A stretch of DNA of 46,670 bases, taken from Cyclobacterium sp. Its GTDB lineage: Bacteria > Bacteroidota > Bacteroidia > Cytophagales > Cyclobacteriaceae. Positions 16,633-25,939 of the stretch are shown here, piece by piece. The notes under the pieces were generated by a model. That model saw only the letters and a list, made by a program, of their open reading frames with translations. It was not told where the DNA came from and did not search any database. Every line of letters begins with the position of its first letter. The first letter of the stretch is position 1. Where the stretch lies: the NCBI RefSeq assembly GCF_014762705.1, contig NZ_JABURL010000079.1:1-46670 (forward strand), in the 5' to 3' direction. The translations under genes and the position numbers were made by a program.

Positions 16633-17406
16633 CTAAAAATCAGTATCCGGTTCTTCCAGATTTAACCTTTGGACCCAGATATTCCGGAATAAGACTTCAT
16701 GTCCCTCTGCCTGAAGTTTTATTCCACCAGGGCGGTTGGTAATGCCTTTTCCACCATCCCTGCCTCCGTCCAGACCGGAATTGGCTCCTCCCCATACTTG
16801 CGAGATAGATTCGTTTTCGTGGATTTTTTCTCCATTGAAGTAAATGGTGGTCATGGCCTTTTCAGATAGGTTTCCGCTATCATCAAATCGGGCGGACCGA
16901 AAGCGAATATCGTAAGCATTCCATTTTCCGACACCGTTATAAACCCTGTAGGGGGCTGCTTTTTCATTGATAATGGCGGCCATTCCGTGGTCTGTACTGT
17001 CACCATCCAGGATCTGAATTTCATAACGGTTTTGCAGGTATACGCCACTATTTCCCCCTTCCTCTTTGATCAAGAACTCCACATGAAGCCTGAAATCAGT
17101 GAATTTCTGCTTGGAAACGATATCTGCCGCTCCATATTTTCCTCCTGCACCGGCAGGGTCATTGGAGCTGACAGCTGTACCTTTCTCTACCGGGTCGGGT
17201 ACAATTTCCCATTTGATGGGGAGTTCTGCAGCCAACCTGGGGCCTTCCCAATAGGTCCAGTTTTTATGAAGGGACCGTTTTTTACCGTTAAAGAGCTGGT
17301 CTGCATCTTTTGGGGCTTCCGCACCCACACCGACTTGGGCCCATGAAGGCAAGTTGATTAATACACCCAACAAAAGCAGGGTCAGAGATTTGATCATATA
17401 AGTCAT
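16633..17406 (-). CDS. secreted DUF1080 (3-keto-disaccharide hydrolase-like) protein
   Basis: About 257 residues from the ATG at 17406, which gives a clean signal peptide (MIKSLTLLLLGVLINLPSWAQ); another ATG lies at 17448. The mature part has the concanavalin-like jelly-roll features of DUF1080: DFRLHVEFLIKEEGGNSGVY, NRYEIQILDG, GKWNAYDIRFRSARF and GGIKLQAEGHEVLFRNIWVQ. The family includes 3-keto-glucoside and 3-keto-disaccharide hydrolases that act after Gfo/Idh/MocA-type oxidation. An enzyme of that oxidoreductase family occurs at 25.9 kb, but not in the same operon. The gene begins about 45 bases after the DUF4301 gene. Confidence 0.88.
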   Translation of the reverse strand: MTYMIKSLTLLLLGVLINLPSWAQVGVGAEAPKDADQLFNGKKRSLHKNWTYWEGPRLAAELPIKWEIVPDPVEKGTAVSSNDPAGAGGKYGAADIVSKQKFTDFRLHVEFLIKEEGGNSGVYLQNRYEIQILDGDSTDHGMAAIINEKAAPYRVYNGVGKWNAYDIRFRSARFDDSGNLSEKAMTTIYFNGEKIHENESISQVWGGANSGLDGGRDGGKGITNRPGGIKLQAEGHEVLFRNIWVQRLNLEEPDTDF

Positions 17407-17451
17407 CGTAGCTTTTTGAATAATTCTATGGGAAAAATAGGAATGCATAAA

Positions 17452-18969
17452 TTATTGATGCACATCCCTTAACAAGTCATTGATTGTTTTAACAGGATTA
17501 AAGGTAATTAGAGGTACTTCCACAAATATGGAATTCCAATTGGCCATAGAACCATTCCAAAGCCCCGGTAATTCCTGGGCTTTTAAGTCCCTTCCACTTT
17601 TTGATTTTTGTGTAATAAATCCGGTTTTTGGATCCCTGAAATCCATCAGATTAAATGCATTTCCCTTATAGTCTTTAATGCCACAGACCAAATCGGTAGG
17701 GTTAAAGTGGGTAGAGGATTTGAAAATTTTCTCCTGTGAGGCATTGTTGAGGTCAAGCTGCGCGGTTTCAGCAATTTGCAGGGAAAAGGATCCGTCTGCT
17801 TCTTTTACCCAAAAAGGACCTCCACCTGGCTCTCCCGTATTTTCTACCATTCCACAAACCCTGATAGGTCGATTGAGTTTTTTTCTCAAATGCGCTGCTC
17901 TTTCCTGCAGTGTTTTTGAAGGGAAGGAGGGGGAGAGTTTGCCGCCAATTACTCCGGTGAATACTTTGGAAGCCCTTTCAACGGTAACTTCATCTACGGC
18001 CAAATCCAGGTCTTTGAGTGCATTAAAGGCCTTTTCCTGTGCATGCAAGAGTATGCCTCCGATCGCTTTTTTATAGGTAGTGGTGGTGTCTTTTAGCCGG
18101 TCTGGAACAACATTGTCAATATTCTTGATAAAAACCAAATCAGCATCTATGTCATTGAGGTTTTCCAATAAGGCACCATGGCCGGCAGGTCTGAAGAGGA
18201 TCGAACCATCTTCTTCCATAAAAGGCTTGTTCTCCAAATCCACGGCAATGGTGTCCGTAGACTTCTTTTGTTGGGAAAAGCTGATGTGAAAATGGACACC
18301 AAATTTACTTTCCATTGCGGACTTTACTGTCGCTACTTTTTCCTCAAATTTCTTTTGGTGCTCGGGAGAAACAGTGAAGTGAAGTCTTACCGTTTTGCCT
18401 TTACCTATACCATATTGTGCTCCTTCCACAAAATGTTCTTCTACTGGTGTCCGGCTTCCATCTGGATAGTTGTGAAATTTTAATAAACCTTTGGGTAAAT
18501 TACCATAACCCAAACCCTTGTCCTCCAACAGATGTGCAATGATGGTGGAATATTCTTTGTTTTCCAGGGTTTCTTTCAGGCTGCTGCCGGCGCTCTTCAG
18601 GCTTTGATCCAAATCCTCATAAAAGGCAAATGATTTGATTTCCGAGATGAATTTTTTAACAAAATCATCCTTATCCAGGGATGTATCATTTTTTTCCAGA
18701 AAGGAAAAAAGGTTTTTAAACATTCTGCTGGCCGCCCCGCTGGCCGGGACAAATTTAACAATTACCATCTCACCGGATTTGGCCTGGTAATCATCCAGGG
18801 CTTTTTGCAGGCTTGTCTCATTTAGTTCGATTATGCCATCACCTATTTGAGCAGCTTTTTGGATGTCCAGAAAAGGGAATCCGGATTCAAAGTTGTTGAT
18901 TTGCTCTTCCACTACTTCCAGAGGCATGCCTTGTTTCTCGATTTGTTGCTTTTGATCTTTGGTTAACAT
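17452..18969 (-). CDS. DUF4301 family protein
   Basis: 505 residues, cytoplasmic (no signal). KFVPASGAASRMFKNLFSFL near residue 75 and RPAGHGALLENLNDIDADLVFIKNIDNVV near residue 265 are characteristic of DUF4301, a Bacteroidota-wide family. The nucleotidyltransferase-like look (PASGAASRM resembling the GGxGSRM loop, and the GHGALLENL block) suggests a sugar-nucleotide-type fold, but the activity is not known. Length matches the family. The start is the ATG at 18969. Confidence 0.85.
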   Translation of the reverse strand: MLTKDQKQQIEKQGMPLEVVEEQINNFESGFPFLDIQKAAQIGDGIIELNETSLQKALDDYQAKSGEMVIVKFVPASGAASRMFKNLFSFLEKNDTSLDKDDFVKKFISEIKSFAFYEDLDQSLKSAGSSLKETLENKEYSTIIAHLLEDKGLGYGNLPKGLLKFHNYPDGSRTPVEEHFVEGAQYGIGKGKTVRLHFTVSPEHQKKFEEKVATVKSAMESKFGVHFHISFSQQKKSTDTIAVDLENKPFMEEDGSILFRPAGHGALLENLNDIDADLVFIKNIDNVVPDRLKDTTTTYKKAIGGILLHAQEKAFNALKDLDLAVDEVTVERASKVFTGVIGGKLSPSFPSKTLQERAAHLRKKLNRPIRVCGMVENTGEPGGGPFWVKEADGSFSLQIAETAQLDLNNASQEKIFKSSTHFNPTDLVCGIKDYKGNAFNLMDFRDPKTGFITQKSKSGRDLKAQELPGLWNGSMANWNSIFVEVPLITFNPVKTINDLLRDVHQ

Positions 18970-19315
18970 GGATTGAAAAATGAATTAAAGGTTTTAAAGA
19001 CTTTCCAATATAGCAAATCCATTCGTCAAAGGCCCAATATATTGAGGATAAAATCTGGCAGGGCAATTAATTTGGTACTTAATAAACCTCTATTTTGGGC
19101 ATTTATACCAGCTTAATTCAGATATGAACAATTAAAGATAAACATTTTAACTGCATTTGGCTTTGAATAGCTATAGGATCTAATTTTCTGACCTGCATGG
19201 GCAGGCTAAAAAAACCTGAGGCTGTCGTGATAGCTGTGAAAAATGACAGCATGACTGAGAGGAAAGTGAAAAGATTATCGGAAATAATACCAGGAGAAGG
19301 AGTTAAGATTCTCAT
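18970..19315. other. intergenic region, 346 bases
   Basis: Region between the divergent DUF4301 (minus) and DUF2256 (plus) genes. AT-rich at 18970-19150, more mixed later. A purine-rich strong ribosome-binding stretch (AGGAGAAGGAG, 19292-19302) precedes the DUF2256 gene. I see no convincing promoter, RNA gene or additional ORF. Confidence 0.5.
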
Positions 19316-19474
19316 ATGAGTACCATGAAAAAACCAAAACCCCAAAAGGCCTGCCTGGTTTGTGGCCGGCCTTTTACCTGGCGAAAAAAGTGGAAAAAAG
19401 ACTGGGAACAGGTGAAATATTGCTCCAAAAAGTGTCAATCATTGCGGCCAAAGCCCCAGGATAGTCCAGCATGA
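19316..19474 (+). CDS. DUF2256 small zinc-ribbon protein
   Basis: 52 residues (or 49 from the second ATG at 19325). The sequence [20 protein letters not shown], then [11 protein letters not shown], has the two CxxC/CxxxC knuckles and the PFTWRKKW core typical of DUF2256. A good Shine-Dalgarno-like AGGAGAAGGAG lies at 19292-19302. Its last 40 bases overlap the 3' end of the convergent DUF5723 gene. Function unknown; a zinc-binding role is implied by the cysteines. Confidence 0.85.
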   Translation: MSTMKKPKPQKACLVCGRPFTWRKKWKKDWEQVKYCSKKCQSLRPKPQDSPA

Positions 19475-20778
19475 ACATCTGCCCGGTTACTGTTGGCAAT
19501 TAAGCCTGTAACCAAGGAATGGCTACCCACAAAAAAGCCACCATATTGCAAACCAAACCCTCCAGTCAGGCCAGCAACCTGATGTTGCATCCAGGGAGAA
19601 TATATTTCCAGTTTGCCCAATATCAATCTTGGGGTCAATACAAGCAGATCAGGACCGCTTAATTGCTGGTTTCCATTTTCATTTGCCATTCTTTTTTGCG
19701 CATAAAGAGATACCTGAAATTGTTTTACAGGGCTAAATTCTACATAAGCTGCCAGAAGTTGGGGTAAGTTGATCTTGGTAAGAGAGCTCTCCCTGTCAAT
19801 GGTAAAATACCCGCTGTCAATCAATTGCTGTTCAATGTCAGCCACATCTCCCTCTAAATTATCAATTCTAAAGAATTCATTCTGGGGAATGTTCATGGAA
19901 TAATTGCGTGTTATTTGATCCTGTGGGGCTGTCATGCTTCCGAGGTTTTTTAGGGATAGCCCCGTATTGAGAAAAGTTCTCCCAAACGTTCTTAACTGGT
20001 AATTTACCCCCAGGTCCATGGCAAAACCGTTTGGCGAAAGGCCCTGCCACAGGTTTTGATCAAAGGCATTGCCATTGTTGCTGTCCCACCTTTCGTCATA
20101 AGACAAATTTAGGGCTCCAGTGGCATTCGTCAGACTGATTTGGTCGGATTCACTCACCAGAGTGGCCTGGATTTCATCCAATCCCAAATTGGCGTAGGTG
20201 CCGGGAAACAGGGCTTTAAAATGACCCCCAATTGATAAAGCATGTAAATCATTGTCTATCAGGCTGGTTCCAACCATTAATCCCAACTCCATCCACCCTA
20301 TGGTATTGAGGCGTTGGTTATAAGGTATATTCAGTACGGTTTGGCTGTTGTTTCCCGAGATACTCTCTGTCACTATTGCATCGCCCAGATCGGGGTTGAA
20401 ATCAATGATATCTGCCTTACCTTTTAACTGAGATGTGAAACCAAAGGACCACTTGTCTATCCGAAGGCCAACAGACGGACCCATAATTGAAAAATCTGTT
20501 CTTAGGTTAACTGGTTCTGAGATATTTTGAAAGATGGTTTCCCATTGGTCGGGATCATCCAAAATATCCTGATAGGATAGAACGTTGTTGCTTAAAGACG
20601 CATCAGCAGAGAAAAAAGTCACTTCAACTTTCTTTGAAAGGCTGTTTAATTCCGCCGGATTCATCAACGCATTGACCATACCCTTGCGCTGGCTGTTTTG
20701 AATTCCATAAAATCCTTGTTGGCCCAGCACAGGTAGCGTTGTGATAAATAAAAAGTAAATGAGCGCTGCTTTTTTCAT
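19435..20778 (-). CDS. DUF5723 family outer-membrane-type protein
   Basis: 447 residues with signal peptide [20 protein letters not shown]. It begins with [24 protein letters not shown], the 'NPA' pattern of Bacteroidota outer-membrane barrel proteins of the PorV/DUF5723 kind. It contains repeated amphipathic strands and ends in [13 protein letters not shown]. Probably an outer-membrane beta-barrel; cargo unknown. The start region is shared with a divergent gene at 20912. Confidence 0.75.
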   Translation of the reverse strand: MKKAALIYFLFITTLPVLGQQGFYGIQNSQRKGMVNALMNPAELNSLSKKVEVTFFSADASLSNNVLSYQDILDDPDQWETIFQNISEPVNLRTDFSIMGPSVGLRIDKWSFGFTSQLKGKADIIDFNPDLGDAIVTESISGNNSQTVLNIPYNQRLNTIGWMELGLMVGTSLIDNDLHALSIGGHFKALFPGTYANLGLDEIQATLVSESDQISLTNATGALNLSYDERWDSNNGNAFDQNLWQGLSPNGFAMDLGVNYQLRTFGRTFLNTGLSLKNLGSMTAPQDQITRNYSMNIPQNEFFRIDNLEGDVADIEQQLIDSGYFTIDRESSLTKINLPQLLAAYVEFSPVKQFQVSLYAQKRMANENGNQQLSGPDLLVLTPRLILGKLEIYSPWMQHQVAGLTGGFGLQYGGFFVGSHSLVTGLIANSNRADVHAGLSWGFGRND

Positions 20779-20911
20779 GTTTTACTGCTGATTGAAAGCT
20801 TTTACAGATGTCAAAAATTTCCCAAAATTAATTATTTTAAGGGAATTAATGATAAGGTTTGATGAAAAAATAGCGTAATTTGATCTCACTTGAACTTGCT
20901 TTTGGTTTTGA

Positions 20912-21715
20912 ATGACTTTTGCTAAAATGTTGAATAAAATACAATGGCTTGCTGCAGTTTGCTTTTTAAGTAGCTTCGTTTCCATGCAAGCTTATTCGCA
21001 ATCCTCTGGTTCCCTGTTTTTGTCTACCGGAATACAAGATTTTACGAGCAGGGATCAGGGTTTTTCGCCCCAGAAATACTCCGGTATTCGAAGCATGAGC
21101 ACCGCCATCTTTCAGCTACACAAACCACAAAAAACCGAGTTATTTCAATTTGATTTTGCCTATGGACCTTTGGAAAACAGGATAGGCAATTCTATGAATG
21201 CAATGACCATTGGATTTTTGACCTATACCTATTACCATAAAAGAAAAACTGGGGAGAAAAACCTCCATTGGGGATGGTCCAACCAGAATCTTTTCAACAT
21301 CAGAAGTCACAATGGTTTTTCAAATTATAGCCTGCGATACGATTACTTTACATCCTTAGGTCCATCAGTACGGTACATCATGCCTCTCCAATGGAAGGGG
21401 CAGCATTTCGAATGGCATACCTTGTCCCACCTGCAGGTTGTGGGGTTTCAAGTCAAATCCGGGTATATTGGTGCCAACCCCGATGGTTATTCCGGGGAAA
21501 ATACTACCATTGGTAATTTTTTTGAGAGCATGGAGCCTTTTATTATTGGGAAAGACTGGAACTTTGGGTTGACTTCGTCTTTTTATTGGGAACTTCCTTC
21601 GGAAAATAAGCTTGGCGTAAACTACAGGTTGGATGTTTCAGGCCTGCAAGGGAGCCAGCCTGTAGCAAGCTTTGGGAATGCTTTGTTGTTGGTTTTAAAG
21701 GTTAAATTATGGTAA
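20912..21715 (+). CDS. outer-membrane-type protein, unknown
   Basis: 267 residues, with a signal peptide near the start (KMLNKIQWLAAVCFLSSFVSMQAYSQ; the second Met at residue 6 may be the true start). The rest is rich in aromatic, alternating strands and ends in a beta-signal-like ALLLVLKVKLW, suggesting an outer-membrane barrel of 8-12 strands. I do not recognise the family. Its stop overlaps the start of the S41 peptidase gene by 7 bases, so the two are coupled. Confidence 0.7.
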   Translation: MTFAKMLNKIQWLAAVCFLSSFVSMQAYSQSSGSLFLSTGIQDFTSRDQGFSPQKYSGIRSMSTAIFQLHKPQKTELFQFDFAYGPLENRIGNSMNAMTIGFLTYTYYHKRKTGEKNLHWGWSNQNLFNIRSHNGFSNYSLRYDYFTSLGPSVRYIMPLQWKGQHFEWHTLSHLQVVGFQVKSGYIGANPDGYSGENTTIGNFFESMEPFIIGKDWNFGLTSSFYWELPSENKLGVNYRLDVSGLQGSQPVASFGNALLLVLKVKLW

Positions 21716-22719
21716 AGCGAATCAGGTTGTTTTTTCTTTTTCTTATTGTTTTTTCCTCCTGTGAGCAATGGGTCATGCCCCAAGATCCTGGGTCGGGGGC
21801 TGTGGAGGTGTTTGACCAATTGTGGGAGGATGTGTATGCAAGGTATTCATTCTTTGATCATAAAAATCTGGACTGGGAGCAGATCCGGGAGGAGTACAGG
21901 CCGGAAGTCAATGCGGAAATGGGCCAGCTAGAGCTGTATGAACTTTTAGCTGACATGTTGTTTGAACTCAGGGATGGGCATGTCAACCTGAGTACTGGGT
22001 TTAACCGAAGCAGGAACTGGGAATGGTATCAGGAATTTCCGGTCAACTATGATGAAAATCTGATAGAGGAGTCCTATCTGGGAAAGGATTACTGGATAAG
22101 TGGTCCATTACAGCACCAAATGCTGGATGATATTTTATATGTCAATTACCGGTCTTTTGCCCAAAGTATTTCCGAATCCAATCTCCAGATTGTGGTGGAA
22201 AGAGCCAGAAGAAGCCGGGGGGTGATCATTGATGTAAGAAATAACGGAGGGGGTAATTTAAGCAATGCATCCCTTTTGGCTTCGGCTTTTGCAGAAGAAG
22301 AAATGGTGTACGCCAGACAGAGGATTAAATCGGGACCTGGAACAGGTGATTTTGGCTCCTGGGAAGACATGAAAATCAGCCCCCGGGAAGATGGGACCTA
22401 TCTTGGACCGGTGGTGGTATTGACAAACCGCAGGTCTTACAGTGCCACCACTTTTTTTGCACAGATGATGAAGGTGCTTCCCAATGCCATTACACTGGGA
22501 GACCAAACCGGAGGGGGAGGAGGCACCCCTGTCTTCGGAGAATTGACCAATGGCTGGACCTATCGGTTTTCAGCTACCCAAACCATTGATCTTGAGGATA
22601 GACAATTGGAGGACGGAGTCCTGGCAGACCTAAGGGTTGACCTATCTGAATTGGCCGTGAGCAGAGGGGAAGATAATCTGATAGCTACGGCTATTGCCGT
22701 AATTCGCAGCAATAATTGA
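21709..22719 (+). CDS. lipoprotein S41 (tail-specific/IRBP-like) peptidase
   Basis: 336 residues. A lipoprotein signal ends at FSSC (Cys near residue 17). The TSPc core includes GVIIDVRNNGGGNLSNASLL (the oxyanion/GG loop) and VVVLTNRRSYSATTFFAQMM, where the Ser before ATT aligns with the catalytic Ser of S41 enzymes. GDQTGGGGGTPVFGELTNG follows. The usual Lys position is not obvious, as in several S41 subfamilies of Bacteroidota. No PDZ domain is evident; an N-terminal helical bundle (LELYELLADMLFELRDGHVNL) precedes the core. It is translated right after the outer-membrane protein gene (7-base overlap) and may process it or another envelope protein. Confidence 0.88.
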   Translation: MVKRIRLFFLFLIVFSSCEQWVMPQDPGSGAVEVFDQLWEDVYARYSFFDHKNLDWEQIREEYRPEVNAEMGQLELYELLADMLFELRDGHVNLSTGFNRSRNWEWYQEFPVNYDENLIEESYLGKDYWISGPLQHQMLDDILYVNYRSFAQSISESNLQIVVERARRSRGVIIDVRNNGGGNLSNASLLASAFAEEEMVYARQRIKSGPGTGDFGSWEDMKISPREDGTYLGPVVVLTNRRSYSATTFFAQMMKVLPNAITLGDQTGGGGGTPVFGELTNGWTYRFSATQTIDLEDRQLEDGVLADLRVDLSELAVSRGEDNLIATAIAVIRSNN

Positions 22720-22867
22720 AATTTTGCCCCTTATTCAAACTGGAAAAAATTACAAGTTTGCTTATCTTGTACCACTTATAAATCAGTATTGGGTTTTCGA
22801 GATTGTTGGTATTTGATTCAAATGATTTGGAAACCTTATTTTTATTTTAAAAATAAACAGAAAAAGG

Positions 22868-23728
22868 ATGTTTGCGAATCAAGTTGACCTGTCACTTTTT
22901 AATGAACATTTAGAGGATAAAACGCTGCAGGCTTATTTTAACCGGGTAGGTTATTCCGGAGAAAAGGAGGCTACCTATTCCACGCTGGAACTGCTGCATT
23001 ACCTGCATCCTCAGGCAATTCCCTTTGAAAATCTCAACCCGTTTTTGGGTATTCCAGTGCAGTTACAATTGTCTGATCTGATAAAGAAAATGGTTTTGGA
23101 AGGAAGGGGAGGCTATTGTTTTGAACAGAATATTTTGTTTGGCCATGTATTGAAAACCATGGGGTTTTTGGTAAGAGGGCTTTCTGCCAGGGTTTTCTGG
23201 GAAGTGCCGGAAGGAGAGGTGAAACCCAGGGATCACATGTTGTTGCTGGTGCAGGTAGGTGGCAGGAAATATATTGCGGATGTGGGTTTTGGCGGATCAT
23301 CATTTACAGCTCCTTTGTCCTTGGATCAGATGGAGGAACAGCTCACTCCCCACGAAAAATACAGGATCAATAAAGTAGATGATTTTTTCTATTTGGAAAT
23401 AATGATCCGGGAGGAATGGAGGCTACTTTACCGTTTCAGCCTGGAACCACAATTACTCCCGGATTATGAGGTGGTCAATTGGTATCTTGGCCATCATCCC
23501 GCATCCATGTTTGTTACTTCATTAATGGCAGCTCGCTGCATGCCATGGGGGAGATATGCTTTGTTTAACAATCAATTCACCACTCATCGTAAAAATGAAG
23601 CAAGTATAAAGCAAACCTTAACGGACATCAGGGAGTATAAAGCACTGTTGGAGGAAGTTTTTCTGATCCAGCTGCCGGACCATGAAGGGATGATGGAAAA
23701 GTTAAAAAAAGTTGTAACCGAAGCCTGA
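22868..23728 (+). CDS. nat: arylamine N-acetyltransferase
   Basis: 286 residues, cytoplasmic. The NAT catalytic triad is visible: Cys84 in GRGGYCFEQN, His123 in RDHMLLLV and Asp138 in YIADVGFGG. The N-terminal IPFENLNP box is also present. Acetyl-CoA-dependent acetylation of arylamines or hydrazines; the physiological substrate in this organism is unknown. The ATG at 22868 follows an A-rich leader. It is followed after 37 bases by the BamA-like gene in the same direction. Confidence 0.95.
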   Translation: MFANQVDLSLFNEHLEDKTLQAYFNRVGYSGEKEATYSTLELLHYLHPQAIPFENLNPFLGIPVQLQLSDLIKKMVLEGRGGYCFEQNILFGHVLKTMGFLVRGLSARVFWEVPEGEVKPRDHMLLLVQVGGRKYIADVGFGGSSFTAPLSLDQMEEQLTPHEKYRINKVDDFFYLEIMIREEWRLLYRFSLEPQLLPDYEVVNWYLGHHPASMFVTSLMAARCMPWGRYALFNNQFTTHRKNEASIKQTLTDIREYKALLEEVFLIQLPDHEGMMEKLKKVVTEA

Positions 23729-23765
23729 TCCATTTTTCCGGTCTTTTTGAAGGAGTTTACTATTT

Positions 23766-24905
23766 ATGAAAAATTATTTAAGGGTTTCGTTCCTTTTGCT
23801 TTTGGTACTTTGTTCGGTAATGGAAGCTAATTCCCAGGGATTCGTTAAACGTTATCTCAACTCCATTGTCAACGATACCAGCGATATTTCCAAGCCGCAA
23901 TTCCTGATGTACCCTACCCTGGCCTATTCCCCCGAAACCAGTTGGGAGATAGGCTTCAGCACCCTGTATGTATACTACGCTGAAAGAGACACAGTCAACA
24001 GGTTGAGTGAGATCAATGGCTTTACGTTTTTTACCCTTGAAAATCAGTATGGTTTATGGTTTGATCATGCCAACTATTCTCCAGGTGACCGTTGGTTTTT
24101 TTTAGGTCGTATCAGGCTGCAAAGTTTTCCTCTCTTGTATTACGGAATCGGAAATAGCAGTTCGGCCGATTACCTGGCAAGAGTTGATGCCAACCAGATT
24201 TTGATCAAGGAAAGGGTATTGAGAAAAATCAAAGGCAACTTGTTTTTTGGATTGGAAATGGATTGGCAAAAACTTAGCCAGGTGAAATTTTTGCCCGCGG
24301 AGTCAAACCCTTCATATGAGCTGCCATTTGGGTATCAGGGAAGTTCAAACCTGGGACTTGGGCTAGGTTTGGTTTATGATGACCGTCACAATGTCTTGAA
24401 CGTGAGGGATGGTTTGTTTTCGGAATTGGCATTGATGCGGTACAATCCCTTCTGGAGCAGTTCATTTAACTTCACCACTTTGCTTTCCGATACCCGGTAT
24501 TACCAGCCGGTTGGGGAGAATAATGTATTGGCGGCGCAATTGTTTGGCCAATTCAATTCGGGGGAGGTTCCTTTTAATCAATTGTCCCTTATGGGTGGGG
24601 AGAGTTTAATGCGGGGCTATTATACCGGTAGGTATAGGGACCAAAACCAATTGGCGGGACAAATTGAGATGCGGTTCTTACCCTTCCCGCTTGGCTTTAC
24701 CGATAGACTGGGTGGGGCAGTCTTTGCCGGAGCAGGACAGGTATTTCCCAGCTTGGCAGCTTTTGATTGGAATAAAATGGTATGGTCTGCCGGAGGCGGG
24801 CTTCGTTTTTTGATTTTTCCTAAAAAAGATATTTATACCCGGTTAGATGTGGCTTTTACTCAGGAAGGCACTGGTTTTTACTTCTTTATCGGAGAAGCGT
24901 TTTAA
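23766..24905 (+). CDS. BamA/TamA-family outer-membrane protein
   Basis: 379 residues with signal peptide (LRVSFLLLLVLCSVMEANSQ). The body has the surface-antigen D15 (Bac_surface_Ag) pattern: LGLGLGLVYDDRHNVLNVRDG, GGESLMRGYYTGRYRDQNQL (the conserved RGY of the L6 loop) and a C-terminal beta-signal ending in GFYFFIGEAF. The POTRA domains are missing, so it is a short barrel-only member rather than BamA itself. Outer-membrane location is firm; the client is unknown. Confidence 0.88.
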   Translation: MKNYLRVSFLLLLVLCSVMEANSQGFVKRYLNSIVNDTSDISKPQFLMYPTLAYSPETSWEIGFSTLYVYYAERDTVNRLSEINGFTFFTLENQYGLWFDHANYSPGDRWFFLGRIRLQSFPLLYYGIGNSSSADYLARVDANQILIKERVLRKIKGNLFFGLEMDWQKLSQVKFLPAESNPSYELPFGYQGSSNLGLGLGLVYDDRHNVLNVRDGLFSELALMRYNPFWSSSFNFTTLLSDTRYYQPVGENNVLAAQLFGQFNSGEVPFNQLSLMGGESLMRGYYTGRYRDQNQLAGQIEMRFLPFPLGFTDRLGGAVFAGAGQVFPSLAAFDWNKMVWSAGGGLRFLIFPKKDIYTRLDVAFTQEGTGFYFFIGEAF

Positions 24906-24962
24906 AAATAATTTAAAAAAAATTGCAGTGCGCAAAGGAACTGCTTTCAGGATTGTTTCAAA

Positions 24963-25208
24963 TCAATTTTGACTAATCATGTGATAGTCAAGCTTGTAAT
25001 CTATCCGAGGATTGCTCATCCTGCTTTTTTTTTTGATATCTTCCGGCATTTGTCCCACCTTCCAGTTTGCGGGTTTTCGGTATTTGCCTTCTTTTTTGAA
25101 ATCTTCGAAAGTTTCAGGGTCATCTTTAGCATCTCTGATGGCCTTAATAGTGTAGAGAAGTCCCAAGCTGATGCCTAATGCCACAAACAAAAAGGTGTAA
25201 GTTTCCAT
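24963..25208 (-). CDS. small membrane-anchored protein, unknown
   Basis: 81 residues. One N-terminal membrane helix (TFLFVALGISLGLLYTIKAI) is followed by a charged tail with KPANWKVGQMPEDIKK. The tail is predicted cytoplasmic. I do not recognise the family. Stand-alone on the minus strand, convergent with the barrel gene. Confidence 0.55.
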   Translation of the reverse strand: METYTFLFVALGISLGLLYTIKAIRDAKDDPETFEDFKKEGKYRKPANWKVGQMPEDIKKKSRMSNPRIDYKLDYHMISQN

Positions 25209-25559
25209 GATCTGTTAATTTTAAAAAAAAAGGCTTTTACCAATAGATTTAGTTTAACTTAATTGCTTCTTTCAATCAGAAGAAATATATTATAATTCAA
25301 AATTAATAAAACTTTATTACATATTTAAGTAAAAATAACTTGTTTTTTAGATAAAATTTTTGTAAATATAAAATAGTATTTTGTTGTATTATTTTTGTAT
25401 TTCGTGATCACCAGCAAGAAAGATGCGCTTCATCAGACATATAGGTTGAAAAATCCTTTTTTATTGATTTTTTTTCATCTGGAAATTCCACTTTAAATAT
25501 TTGGCTGTAGGGAGTAATATGTATAGATTTATTTTATCGAATGTTGTTAAAACAATTTT
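25209..25559. other. AT-rich intergenic region, 351 bases
   Basis: Very AT-rich with long T and A runs. A perfect TAnnTTTG (TATTTTTG, 25390-25397) is present, but I see no TTTG at the right distance (about 19 bases) before it. I cannot support an RNA gene, ORF or firm promoter here. Confidence 0.4.
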
Positions 25560-25881
25560 ATGCCAATTTCTCGTTTGATTCTCATTGTTTTTTGTTGCTC
25601 ATTTTTTTCATTTCCAATTTGGGCAACAGACATACATGAGTCATTAGCCGGGGATGATACTGCTTCCGGAAGCATAGGTGAGCCACTGAGATCCATGGCA
25701 GGAGCCCAACAGTATATTAGGAAATTTGATGCTCAGGTTGAGCGCCTTTCAAGCCCTTAAAACCCGTTAAAGAAAGGAGAAGATGGTTAAATCAGTGCAG
25801 AACTGACGGAAGGGATGGCCCGGGATGTCCGTTTTACCGTATTTAACTGGAAACCTGAAACATCCATTTGTTGGGTTTTAT
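25560..25881 (+). pseudogene. remnant of a secreted parallel beta-helix protein
   Basis: The 66-codon ORF has a signal peptide (ISRLILIVFCCSFFSFPIWA) followed by DIHESLAGDDTASGSIGEPL and AQQYIRKF. This is the N-terminal start typical of right-handed beta-helix proteins (D-x-x-V-SPxGxDxxxGSxxxPLxTIxxAQ). It stops at TAA 25758. The same frame continues through a second stop into AELTEGMARDVRFTVFNWKP and ends at TAA near 25880. It therefore looks like a gene that lost its middle. The C-terminal part is not assigned to a family. Confidence 0.55.
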
Positions 25882-25939
25882 AAGTGGGTTTTAATTTTAT
25901 CTATTAATTTTATGCAATCAAACAATAAACCTGTAAACA

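Noticed and set aside
19118-19438. A 106-codon minus-strand open frame
   Set aside because: It covers the DUF2256 gene on the other strand and has no recognisable domain.
25390-25397. Perfect TAnnTTTG as promoter of the beta-helix remnant
   Set aside because: No -33 element at the right spacing, and the distance to the start is about 160 bases.
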